Shown: piece by piece, positions 19,411-30,246 of the stretch
Layout of the letters: every line of letters starts with the position of its first letter
How positions within the stretch are numbered: the stretch's first letter is position 1
DNA from: Ascidia mentula
Taxonomy: Eukaryota > Chordata > Ascidiacea > Phlebobranchia > Ascidiidae
Assembly (NCBI GenBank): GCA_947561715.1
Contig: OX387200.1
Location: forward strand, 1,056,501-1,120,500
DNA: 64,000 nt
Direction: 5' to 3'
Translations under genes and position numbers: made by a program
Notes under the pieces: model-generated
The model's database searches: none
Told to the model about the DNA's origin: nothing
What the model saw: only the letters and a program-made list of their open reading frames with translations

Positions 19411-19823
19411 TTTGAAACCCCTGGAAAACCAAGAAAACAGGTGGTGCGACTAACCTTTGCAATTTAAACTATTTTTTCCAGTGGGAAAAACTTGCAAAGT
19501 TCACAATATTTCTCCTGTGCCTAAATATGTTGAATCCCAGTAACTTACCGTCCTCCACGTTTACATTGTCCGACCGATAAGGGCATCAAATTTGATAAAT
19601 ATATTTAACGTTTATAGCTAGGCAGATTTAGCAGTTGGCTTGAAGCTATACCTCTATAGAGTTTCACTTCGCATATCTATTGACTTCAATTCAGGTGATT
19701 TTGATGACTTGGGTGAATGCTTTTATACCTGGAGTTATAATGTGAAGTCAAATGACGCGGTCGAACGTTTGAACAGACGCCTTTAAAGCAGCCCCAAGAT
19801 CTTTATGACGATTTAGTTTAGTT

Positions 19824-19990
19824 ATGCTTGGAATTCGTAACGCTGACTTTGATTGTTCTGCTTCTGAATTAATTTTTGGTCAACTCACAGATTGCCTTGT
19901 GAGTATTTTTAAAGTACAGCCATTAGATGGCATTAGTTCCGAATATGCGAAGCAGCTTTCTTCTTTCGCGAAAGACATCAGATTTCGACT
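19824..19990 (+). mobile_element. Ty3/gypsy integrase relic
   Basis: The short frame starts L-G-I-R-N-A and continues D-F-D-C-S-A-S-E-L-I-F-G-Q. This matches the conserved C-terminal part of gypsy-type integrase (L-L-G-I-R..S-A-E-L-x-F-G), which is normally followed by P-L-R-L-P-G. Here that part is altered, and the frame ends about 70 codons later. No RT or LTR is attached, so it is a fragment. Confidence 0.55.
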
Positions 19991-20036
19991 GGAAGTTTGG
20001 TGCGCTATCGTGACTAACTCGAATATTTACTATTAG

Positions 20037-20967
20037 TTCTATGGTTGCAAGTCACTGAAAATATGACATACAATCTGCTTTTGTCTACACTTGCTGCATG
20101 TGTGTTGTGTATACATATCTGAAATGTCAGTGATATATGTATATGTGGCTTACGTAACGACTAATAAAGAATTCCGTAACTCGATGGGCAATTTTACTGT
20201 GTCGAGCACGCTGAAGGGTTTGAATGGTTTGTATCACCATGAACCATCATCAAGTCTGGCAAGAAAATCTTGGTCTCACATGATGTTGGCTGCGGGTCTC
20301 GTCACCGATGATCTGTTCTTTGACCTAAAAGCGGCCTGAGACCGAAAACCATGATCTTTGAGGCCACATGTTGTTATGCATGAGACCGCATTGCGATCTG
20401 CGTTAGACCGAACGTTTGAATCTGCCTATTTGTGGAACAGTCAATATACAGGGCGATATCAAAGACAAAGAAATACTTAAACAACAAAGAAATACTTGCA
20501 GCAATTACGCGACAAAGGAGACTCAGATGAAGTAGCGCAGGTTGAAAGACGTAACGCAAGCGAGATAACTAGCGGAGGCGACACAATACACGGGTGTAAA
20601 TGTAAAAGAGTTCAAAGCATTTTCGAAAAAATAAGTTCAAACAAAATATTAAAAGGTATCGAATTATGACAAGCCGAATTCCCTACACAGCTTCCCCACC
20701 GGACAAGCGTTTTCCTAAAATTGATTCATGCGCGCGCAGTTATCAACGTCCTTTACATATGTAGTCGACCGTCGTGGCATGCCCTTTGCATTGCTTGACG
20801 TGCGTAGTAGGTGTAGATAACTACATGGTGGTGACGCCTTTCTTCACACAGGCCGTGAAGTAGGAATTGACGAGCATTGCCACGAACTATATCTTTGTTG
20901 CTTGGATTTTACGCCGCAGTTTCGGGGAAAACTTGTGTTAAATAAGCGTTGTCAATCGTCGTAAAAA
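20037..20967. other. No gene seen
   Basis: Mixed sequence with several CpG-containing stretches (20200-20420, 20680-20900), probably more retroelement debris given the adjacent integrase relic. Nothing could be assigned. Confidence 0.4.
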
Positions 20968-21195
20968 AGTGCATTAAACACAACTTTCAAACTGAACTAG
21001 CAGAGTTCGTTTTTAAAAAACTAACAAGAATAATTGTGAAACCAAGTGAAACGTAACTAATACATGTTTTTTTGTGACACTAAAAGCCCTTTCAGTTGTC
21101 AATTTCGCCTTTAATCATGTACAGTACACGCCGATTTATAGTTCTGTATCTCAGAACTGAAAATTCCAAATCCAAGAAAAAGTATGAAAGGAAAA
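20968..21195 (+). repeat. Partial copy of the intergenic repeat (LINE-A empty site)
   Basis: Aligns with 13920-14115, including the run around GTATCTCAGAACTGAAAATT. It continues through AAGTATGAAAGGAAAAAAT, where the other copy is interrupted by the A-rich tail of LINE-A. Confidence 0.75.
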
Positions 21196-22143
21196 AATAA
21201 AACGGGTGAAGTATAACCGGAGAAGACAAAATGGCACCAAAGAGTAATCCGTCCACCAAGATTTAAAAAAAAAAAGAAGTCAAAGAGGTAATTCCAGGCT
21301 AGGTTAGCTATACGCACGTCGGTAAACAAGCTTGCCAAAATCATTAAAAACCATACATGGAATATATCAACAGCACAACTTTTGCCGTCTACAGCCCGTT
21401 GACCTTGGCTGTGCCAAAGCCAACTCGTCAATCCCCATTAAAAAGGATCTTATGTCCTGTAGGATAGCAAAAACAGGGGGCAACCAAAGCAACTTACGTG
21501 ACCAATTTTTTGCCATTGCGTAGAAAATTGTTGGGGCAAACATTAAATTGCAAATTGGATATGGTTTTTGTGATTCATTTTCTCCCAAAACCAACTTGTA
21601 TTTTTTGCAGCCTATTTAGCTAAAATATTGTCCGACCAGGGGGCGTTTTTTTGCAACTATCCTGCAACTAATTTTGACCTTACTACGTAGCCAAGAGGCG
21701 GGCCTAACATAAAAGCACAAATTAAGGTATACTTCTGTGATTCAATTTGAAACTACATCCCCTTGAACGTTTTGATGCTTTTTCAACTAACTTTTTTACA
21801 GCACCCAGCACCAAATGACTGACTGAGAAGAGCAAAAAATGCATTAAAACTGCACCAAACACGTTAAAAATCGCCATGACTACAGCACGTGACTCCCTGC
21901 TCATTCAACCCGACAATTGACCCCAAAGCATTACCGGTTGCCATGTGACGTAACTCTCAGTGATGGAGTGGTACAACAGCACGGGCATTCCCTGCGGGCA
22001 AAACTATTTTAATAGAAATACTGATATGCGGTCCACAACATTCGCGATGGTACTAAACATTTAGGGTCGCGTCGTTGTTTGGCGCTACTGAGTTGTCGAG
22101 TCAAGTCGGAAAGTCCGGATAACGTTACCAACCTTGTGGTACT
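21196..22143. repeat. Interspersed repeat, copy 2 of 3, with flanking sequence
   Basis: 21520-22045 is the most complete-looking copy of the repeat also found near 19.1-19.4 and 26.4-26.8 kb. 21196-21520 holds no recognisable gene. Confidence 0.5.
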
Positions 22144-22464
22144 GTATTTACTCGATTGTGAGCGCGACTCAAAGGTTTTTAACCTACCGTTTGTGCTGCT
22201 TATAATCGAAGGCTACTTATATTAATAAATGTCACGCTTATATTTTGTCTGCACCTCTGAGTTTCAATGAAATTCACGTTTAACTCGCTTTGCCGTACCA
22301 ACACGTTTTATCAAACACAGTCATCAGCGTACCTGACAATTATTAAAGGACAGATTTGTTAAGAAATATTGTTGTAGCGCACCTAAATTTGCCTTTAGCA
22401 GTTACACGCGGCTTACATTCGAGGGCAGCTTACAATCGGGGGCTGCTTACAATCGAGTAAATAC
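22144..22464. mobile_element. MITE with TIR GTATTTACTCGATTGT
   Basis: The left end reads GTATTTACTCGATTGTGAGC and the right end is its inverse, CTTACAATCGAGTAAATAC. Just inside the right end, CTTACAATCG-type units are repeated about three times (22413-22455). If the duplicated target is TA, the element runs from about 22147 to 22460. Non-coding, about 320 bp. Confidence 0.65.
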
Positions 22465-23131
22465 GTTAAATGTTCAGAGAATTGTAAGTCTATAATGTAG
22501 TTACAAATAGAGATTGGATGCACGTTTAGAAATGTCGCTGAGTTAGGGCACCAATAAAGGCACAGAAGCTCACTGAAATCTAGCGGCTACAAGTACATTA
22601 TTGTTAATTAGAATTAACCTGTGACTTAGTTTAGTGCGGCAAAGAAGAATTTGTGATAAACACAGATAAGAATTTTGTTATTTAATTAATTTATACTTTC
22701 CACTTTAGATAGCGTTCTTTTTTGTTGTGTTTTGTGCTAGATGCATTGGTCGTTAGAGCCACGTGAATGCGTACGCAAACTCTCCGTTGAATGCATCAAG
22801 TACAAAAATAACAAAACAAGCAATATATCAACAGAATATTAAAAATGCATGTGTTAACTACTACTAAAAAAAACGCTAATTAGTTTTTTAGCAGCCAATG
22901 GCTTCACCTTTCACATTGTAGCTAACCTGAATATTGTTGTGTTCAGTGTACGCAACACCATGCGCAGTATTTAAGACTAAGTAAAAGAAGTCAGATGGTA
23001 TATGATGCTCAGATTGCTTTGGAATTGCATTTGATAAAATATTTATTCAACGTCTTGGATTTTTGTGTTTTTGTTACAGCACTTGTAAAAAGATCAACTA
23101 CAGTGTCATAAATTTATTTACACAGCTAAGA
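22465..23131 (+). promoter_or_regulatory. Upstream region of receptor 2
   Basis: The gene start must lie here. A CCAAT box stands near 22896 and an AT-rich ATAAAATATTTATT near 23034. An acceptor-like TTATTTACACAG ends at 23125, seven bases before the ATG; another (TTTTTGTTACAG) ends near 23080. These could be a 5'-UTR intron end or a spliced-leader acceptor, as used by ascidians (established for Ciona). No experimental start is known. Confidence 0.35.
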
Positions 23132-23192
23132 ATGGATTCAAATTTAGCAATATTTTTGATAGTAACCTGTGCTTTTTCGCATTGCAAAATTG
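23132..23192 (+). CDS. Receptor 2 signal peptide exon
   Basis: 61 coding bases: M-D-S-N then a hydrophobic core ending C-A-F-S-H-C-K-I, donor GTAAGT in phase 1. The length and phase equal those of the orphan exon at 34120-34180. Confidence 0.8.
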
Positions 23193-26100
23193 GTAAGTGC
23201 TTTGTAACCTAATGAAAACACTGTGTGAAACTATTTACTAATGGATACCGATGTTTTTATTGTGGTGTATTTATTTGGTGGCTAAATATTTGGTGGAATG
23301 GTAAGTTATATTTTACCAATAACAATGAATAACACCAGGCTTAATTATTTAGAAGAACACATGTTATTTGCCTGTCAATATGTATTTAGAATGTTAAACA
23401 GCCACCATTTGTTGCATTTTAAGGTAGCAGAAATGACATCGATATTTAAAATAAAAAGCAGGAAATGTTGTACAACACAAGTATACTGTAGGGGTAGCTT
23501 TTCAAAGTAGCTAAAATTTTTTAAATATTTTGTGACAAGATTTGTTTCACTGTAGCACAGCTGATCTCTGTCTTAAAGGTTGCAAAATTATTCTGCTAAT
23601 AAATTTGAGTTTAGGGTTATTTTGTTGTTATCCATCCAAATCAAATCAGAAAAGTACATCGAAAAATATTCGTTAAAGTTGGGTGGTTGTATGGTGTACA
23701 GGTTAGGGGATTACTAGATATGAGGCTTACTGTTATATAATCACTAGTAAACTACATTAAGACACATATTTTATTTGTCTGTGTCCAGATTAGTAATTTT
23801 GCTCCTTTTTTCAGATGCACAACAAATCTTCGAATCCCATGGACTAACAAACAAAGGAAGGGTAGCTGTGAACTTTTCCCCAATCTTTAATACAACAATA
23901 CCACAAGAAGTCTCATATTGTGGATGGAGCATCAATTCAATTCTTATAACATTTTTTGGTCCAACTGGATGTGCGTCTAATCTCCCATCTAATGTTCAAT
24001 GCTCAAACAATCCTGGAGGTTACACCTCAACATATTTAGCAACTGCTCTAACTTCCAGCCCAGCAAACTACACTGTATCCCTTCAATGTTCACCTGCAAA
24101 CAACAACACATTTATTTTATCAGCTGAATGTAAGATACTAGGTTATTATTATCATTGTGTTACTTATGTAAAATAGACCAGAGATATTTTACTCCATATG
24201 TGTTTGTTAGATTGTTCCAATGTGATTTCAAATGCTGGACCAAGCATAGTGGGAAAAAATCGAACTTATGGTGCAACAGCACAATTTAAATGCCAAACAG
24301 GACAGGAGTTGTTTTACAGTAACTCAACTCCAGGTATCAGTGACACAATATGTCAAAATGATGCAACATGGTTTGGTGCAGATGGATTGGAATGTTGGTC
24401 AGGTACTGTGTAAAAACCTGTTTATACATATATATATTGTCATAATCATAATAAAAATGCAGTATGCATGCATTATGTTATGTTACCAAGAAATATTTTT
24501 TTTGTTTTTACAGTGCTATATGTGCACAAGCACAATACTTTGCTTTGTTCAAATTTACAAATCAAGTAAGCATGTAACTTAATATACAGTTATGTAGCTG
24601 ACAAAAATACAAATAAAACTGTTTTATACAGCAATAACATAACTGTTTAATTGCTTTTGTGCTAAATGTAAATTCTTGAGCTCCAAGTTTTGTAAGGGTA
24701 TTGGTTACCATTTGCAACATATTTTTGCCATGTACAACAACAGAAGTACAATTACCTTCACTATTATAAAAAATATAAAATTTATTGTTTTGTTAAGTAA
24801 AATGATTTTATGCTTTGAAAACTGATTGCTACTGCTATAAGGCCTCTGTTAAAGAGTAATTGTTGATGAATAAACCATTGAAACAATGCATAATTGAAAC
24901 AATGCATAATTGAAACAATGGCATAATTGGTAAATGTTTTGGTAAATATGTTTGGTTTAATATGCAATTGGCGATGGTGTTTTATAGCTAGAAATCTGTC
25001 AAGACTAAGTGACCTGATTTATTTCAGCTCCATTTCCAAGCCTTACTGGAAGTGTATCTGGACAAGCTGGTAGTTCAATAGACGTTAGTTGCACTTATAA
25101 CCAGAGCGTTATACCTACCGGGAATCAATATGTTGCTGAAGTTAATGGAATAAAAACTCAAACAATACTCCTTGTAAGTTTAGAAATTGTTCTATGTGAA
25201 GTCAAAAAATTGAAGTTCTGTAGTTCTATAAATTGAAAAATATTACTGTAGGTACCATTTGTTAAGCAAAAAAATAATCCGCAATAAAAAATTTTCCCCC
25301 CACTTCATTCTTGACAAAAAATATATTAATTTGCAAACTCAAATTACATTCATTTGAATAGTGGCAAAACAAGCAACTTGGATTACACAAAAAAACATTT
25401 CTAGTTTAATTTTCTTAATTTTACTGTATTTTCCAAAGAATAATTTTAATGTGGGTTGCTTTTGTGTTGTTGACAAGGCTCACTGAATAGCAAGGGAAAC
25501 ATGTGGTTTTTTAGGTTTAACTTTATAAATTTGTAATATGGGATTCTGTTTAAGGGCTGGACATACAAACTTCAACTTACTCGTGAAATGAATGGGCAAA
25601 TGATTCGATGTCAAGCTCTTACAAATTACACAAAGGTCAGACCTGACAGGGGATGGTCTCAACCAGCAATATTAAAAATATCTTGTGAGTAGAATTTTAA
25701 TTGTTGTTTACTATTGCAGTGTGTAATTTCTTTTTGTATATTTGAACATGTTCATATAATTAATATACCAAGAACAGGAGATCATTTTTTTCATTTTAAC
25801 TCACTGCACATGGTCCTAAAGGGTAAATTTAATGAAATCCAGTACTGCAGAAGTTTTACCGGTAAATATATTAATGCATGCATTTTTGATTATTTTATCT
25901 CTGAAAAATATCTTATCAATTGGTTGTTTTATTTGCCTCGAGCTAATGATATAACCAACAAATGGTTTCTTAAAACTGTGAAGCACTAAAAATTGAAGTC
26001 ACTGTTTATGGACGTGTGCAAGTATTAAAATCATAACTTTCAATATTAAACGTATTTTTTCCTAATGTTGAATTGAAATTCACTTCACAGGGTCCTGATA

Positions 26101-29100
26101 ATATAGCACTGAATTACACCATCAATATGTATATAATTTAAGGTAGTTAAAATGTAACTCTAAACAATGCTTTTAAAGCAGTACAGGCATAGGTTCGTGG
26201 ATAACTGTAAATAAGTCTTTATCACATAAATTCCAAGTATCAACCTAATAAAAGCAACAAACCAAACTTTAGGTAAAGCACCTGCCCATCAGACACTAAA
26301 CTGAATAATATTGCAATGACAAAGCCAGAAAAAGTATAAACAGCCCAGGGGGGTATTTCAGCAACTAAATTTGATGCCATTGCATAGAGAAGAGTTGGAA
26401 CTTTTTTCGAGGAGCTAAATTTTATCAAAATTTGTAGATATGGGATGGATCTTTCATAAAATCAGGAAAGATCGGCCACTTAAACGATTCATTTTTCCAC
26501 AGATACAACCTGAATTTTGTGCTCCAATTTCACCACAATTTTTAGCATCACCCATCACCAAGTAAATTCTTGATTGAAATGGCCCAAAACCCTACAAAAA
26601 CTGCCCCAAACAACCTAAAATTTACCATGACAACAGCACATGCATGTGCACTCATTCGACCATAAAATTGACCCCTATGCATCACATCTTTGCTCTGTGA
26701 CGTACCCTTTCCATTGTGACAAAGGCCCACACAGTGGGCATTACCAACAACCGAAACTTAATTTTATAGAAATACTAATATGCGTCCTTCAGTAGTTTAT
26801 ATTCTGCTTATTTTGTTGCCTGCCCTAAGAGGCTGTTAACTGTCTGTGGTAATTTTCTGCTAATATTTATTAACCATAGAAGGGTTTGCATGTTATAATT
26901 TTAGCAAACAAAAAACAACCTAAATTGTCGTTAGTTGTGCGAAGTGTTGAAATCATCTATCACAACGATTACACACCTAAAAATCCTTAAAATATGAGAT
27001 TAATGTCTTTATATGTTAATTACATTCAGATCCACCTACAATTTTCAACATCAATGTGCAGGGCTTATTTCAGCAAACTGAAAACCAGTATATTATTCTG
27101 CAAAACACTAGTCTGAGATTAAATTGCACTGTTGTTTCAAATCCCCGATCCCAATGTGTTTGGTCTTATGATAACTTGAATGAACGCAACAAATCATGCA
27201 GCATAGAGAGAAAATTTATTGATTCAAGAAATGCAACTTGTGAAGCCACTAATGGCATTGGTACATCTGCCAACACAACCATTTCAATTGTGTCAGTTCC
27301 AACGATAAGTAAGTTATTGATTTTTCACTTCACACTTTCTTTCTTCACTCAATAATTGATATTCAGGACAACCAAAGATAACGGTGAATGATCAGGCAGT
27401 TGATAGCAATGCAACAAAGCTTCTTAGTCAAAGTGATGCTGCGATTATTAATTGTACTGTCAACTACCAGAGTTATCTTGGTACAACTTTTAAGTGGACA
27501 AAAGATGGGATTGGTGTTAAGATAGATGTATATGGTGATAGCATTTTGTTGAAAAATATTACACCAAATGACACTGGTACATATGTATGCAAGTCTTCTG
27601 ATGTGTTTGGGAGTTTCCAAACAAGGATTAACATTGATGTTCAGTGTAAGTTTGCACCATGGAAAGTTTGCATGTGGTGATAATTTGAAATAGTTTGTCC
27701 ATTCAGATCTGCATGTTTTCAGAGTGATGTTTGGCATGTTGTGTGAATAATTTGTTTTGGAAGCTATTGCAAAATGTATCATTGACTACAAATCTTAATT
27801 GATCCAAATTTGTTTTGTTAAGATTGACTTTACCTTGAAGTGCGTCATTCGATTACCTTACTTGTGGTTTTGTATGGTATCTGGTTGCGAAAAATGTAAT
27901 TATCATTAATTTTGTTTATTTTAAATATCTTGCTTAACTTGTTAATAACTTTGTGTTCAGTGAAGGGATGTCTGTTGGCTGCAGCAATTCTATTCCAAAA
28001 TTGCAACCTACTTCTCTATTCCGATCTTAAACTTCCACATTTATTTATAGAATTGTTCTTTTGTAAAACATACTTTTAGTTGTTTCTTTCTATTTCTCTT
28101 TTATATCTCTTACATTTGCCACCTTTCACACCCCCCAGTGTAAAAGAGCTGCAGACAGGGTGTACACACTGATAAGTGTAGGTGTAGCTGTTAACTGTGT
28201 CACTGCACTAGCTTTCACACTAGCAGGCTCATAGATATCCACTTTTACACTAGTAGACACACCCAACGGATTGACATTGACCAAAATGTACCACAAAGTG
28301 CATACACTATACAGGTTGAAACAGTATGTACACCCTTTCTGTAGCTCTCAATGATTATTATGGCTCTTTTTCCAGTGTAAGAATTACTAGGATTTTAGCT
28401 TGCTAATAAAATGTAATTACAAGTGGGAGAAATGTTTCCACCTCGTGTATCACAGCTTATGTGTACAAAGCCTTTGGGAAGTTTCACAACACTCGTAGCA
28501 TTGCCACTGATTGTCTATTAGGATTTTTCCTCTGTTCATGATTATTTTAATTAGCAGAAATCTGAAAACATAAAATAACATACCAGGATATCACGACCTA
28601 ATATGTATGACTTTAAAGATTTATTTTTCAATACTTGCTCCATCATCAGAAAAAGATAGAAATTCTATTTGGTACAGGTTGCTGAAATTTTTCCTAATAT
28701 ACAATTTGTATTAATGTGCATCAAAGCCAATGAATGATTGAGCACTTAGCATAGTGCTGTTGTTTACAAGTTAACATTTTTCATCATGTACGAATTTATA
28801 ATTGTTCTGCACTATTTAAACAATAATGGTATATGTTTTGCAATTGTTCTAATGTTGGCTTTACAAGTTAATTTAATTTCATAGACCAACCATACACTGT
28901 TGGCAATGTGAACTGCCAACCAAACAAACCATGTAATGTTGCTGTGTATTCAAATCCTCCACCTTCTGCCTCTGTTTTAATATCACCAGGTTTGTAATTC
29001 CTGAATGCATGTTAAGATTAAAACATGTTGTTTTTATGAAATTATTTGTTTCAGGAGGTGGGAATAAAAATCTTACATGGATGTCATATAATCAACAGGG

Positions 29101-30246
29101 GTTCTCATATCAAATTAATGTAAATTTAATTGTTCTTGATATGAAAGTTATCATGAAAAAATATTAACCGAACGCAACATTTGTTAAATGCAAATCAAAT
29201 TTTTTGTCAATAAAAATTTAGTTTGCCTAAAGTAGATTTTATGTTAAATTTAAATTAACAAAAGACGTTGTATACTTGTCATTGCACCCTTGTTGTGTGA
29301 AAAAATTGTTTGGTAGCTGCACAAATGATGTTTGAAAACTTTAATTAGAATAAGCACTTGGGTCACCTACATATATCTGGGTATGAAGTTTGTAATTTAA
29401 TGATATCATAACGCATTATCCCAGTGCATTAACATTTAGATCCACCTCTTTTTCATATAGATTGTGACTCTAAAATTTCTGGTTATAACATCCAATAAAA
29501 CACCAATCAAGTCATGTCCGATATCCAATAGCTTAAACTTTATGATTTAAAACTGTTAAATTTACTAAAAAAATTAATACTTTATTATCATAAAAACAGA
29601 TTTTTGACATAGTTTTGGCCTAAAGAATATATTTTCATTGCACCACACACAGGTGCTGCGCATATGTCTATTCCTATAGGACACTAACACTTAATTGGTC
29701 AGTCAACTTAAAATATTAAATTGCTCTTTTAAACCACACAATAACAATATAAGTTGTGTCAATTGCTGTTTGATTTATGCTGTAGGAGCCTGCAGGAACC
29801 TACACTTTGCAAGTTACAAATGCAATTGGAACAAGCTCGATCACAATAACAGTATCTGCAATCACTACCAGCCAACTGGGAATGATTATTGGAATATCTG
29901 TAGCAGCCTTTGTTGTGATTCTTGCCATAATACTTGCAGTATTTTGTTTCACAAGATCAACAGGTAAATGTGAAATTGTAACATATTTCATGATGTTGGG
30001 TTGTTAACCCAAAGTTTTGTTTTATATTACTGTTGGTAACTTGCAGGTAACAAAATGAAAGGAACACCCTCAAAGGTTTTAAAGGAAGCACCTGCTTATT
30101 TAGACACGCATGTGTATGAAAACAAACCTCCACAACCTAATACACCCACATATGAAAACACACTTGAGTATCAGAACATGGTAACTTATCAAAACACAAC
30201 TGGAAACCAAAGTGCATCAGCATATGAAACATTTGGTCCCAGTTAA
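23132..30246 (+). CDS. Receptor 2: complete CCP/Ig receptor with multi-YxN tail
   Basis: Eleven exons: 23132-23192, 23815-24129, 24211-24402, 25028-25173, 25555-25684, 27030-27308, 27367-27645, 28885-28989, 29055-29119, 29786-29963 and 30047-30246. Together 1950 nt, an open frame of 649 residues with stop at 30244-30246. Order: signal peptide 1-20, four-cysteine domain 21-125, CCP 126-189, an Ig-like domain split by a phase 0 intron 190-281, Ig A 282-374, Ig B 375-467, last Ig-like part about 468-550, TM 555-579, tail about 580-649. From exon 27030 on it is a close copy of receptor 1, introns included. The start is the first ATG, directly before a hydrophobic stretch (A-I-F-L-I-V-T-C-A-F). 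It is probably a plasma membrane receptor that recruits SH2 adaptors through its tail (inference). No broken splice site or internal stop was seen. Confidence 0.87.
23815..24129 (+). CDS. Receptor 2 unclassified four-cysteine domain
   Basis: 315 nt, phase 1-1, acceptor TTTTTTCAG and donor GTAAGA. It starts D-A-Q-Q-I and carries G-R-V-A-V-N-F, S-Y-C-G-W, F-F-G-P-T-G-C, V-Q-C and P-A-N-Y-T-V-S-L-Q-C. The same layout occurs in receptor 3 (54523-54861) and twice in receptor 4. The alternating hydrophobic strands suggest a beta sandwich (inference). I cannot place it in a named family. Confidence 0.8.
24211..24402 (+). CDS. Receptor 2 sushi/CCP domain
   Basis: 192 nt, phase 1-1. The four CCP cysteines are Y-C-S-N, F-K-C-Q-T-G, T-I-C-Q-N and L-E-C-W. 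G-A-T-A-Q-F-K-C and the W between cysteines three and four (T-W-F) follow the family. The domain is of normal length (about 62 residues). Confidence 0.82.
25028..25684 (+). CDS. Receptor 2 split Ig-like domain (exons 25028-25173 and 25555-25684)
   Basis: The two exons are joined by a phase 0 intron inside the domain. D-V-S-C-T-Y and M-I-R-C-Q-A-L supply the core cysteines, and W-S-Q-P-A-I-L-K-I-S forms a G-strand-like end. Donors are GTAAGT and GTGAGT. No counterpart is present in receptor 1 within this window. Confidence 0.75.
25685..27029 (+). other. Intron of receptor 2 containing interspersed repeat copy 3
   Basis: 26396-26790 aligns with 19.1-19.4 and 21.5-22.05 kb. The rest is AT-rich. 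No exon with splice sites was found. Confidence 0.5.
27030..27645 (+). CDS. Receptor 2 Ig pair (exons 27030-27308 and 27367-27645)
   Basis: Both exons are 279 nt, phase 1-1. Exon A has L-N-C, C-V-W-S-Y-D and A-T-C-E-A; exon B has I-N-C, F-K-W and D-T-G-T-Y-V-C. Very close to receptor 1 unit 3. Confidence 0.87.
27646..28884 (+). other. Intron of receptor 2
   Basis: Aligns with the receptor 1 intron 9639-10628 apart from an insert at 28144-28371. No exon seen. Confidence 0.55.
28135..28380. mobile_element. Candidate short insertion in the receptor 2 intron
   Basis: CCAGTGTAA flanks the segment at 28135-28143 and 28372-28380, and the paralogous receptor 1 intron lacks the roughly 230 bp between. 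The ends AAGAGC/GCTCTT are weakly inverted. Internal CTTTNACACTAG units repeat. The element class is uncertain. Confidence 0.4.
28885..29963 (+). CDS. Receptor 2 last Ig-like domain and TM helix (exons 28885-28989, 29055-29119, 29786-29963)
   Basis: Exon lengths 105, 65 and 178 nt match receptor 1 (105, 65, 181; one Val codon fewer in the helix). The same oddity is seen: G-T-Y-T-L-Q-V-T-N, with Leu in place of the core Cys. The TM is L-G-M-I-I-G-I-S-V-A-A to A-V-F-C-F, then T-R-S-T. Confidence 0.85.
30047..30246 (+). CDS. Receptor 2 cytoplasmic tail exon
   Basis: 200 nt ending TAA. It keeps all six tyrosines of the receptor 1 tail (A-Y-L-D, V-Y-E-N-K, T-Y-E-N-T, E-Y-Q-N-M, T-Y-Q-N-T, A-Y-E-T-F), while surrounding residues differ at about ten positions. 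This suggests selection on the tyrosine motifs. Confidence 0.87.
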
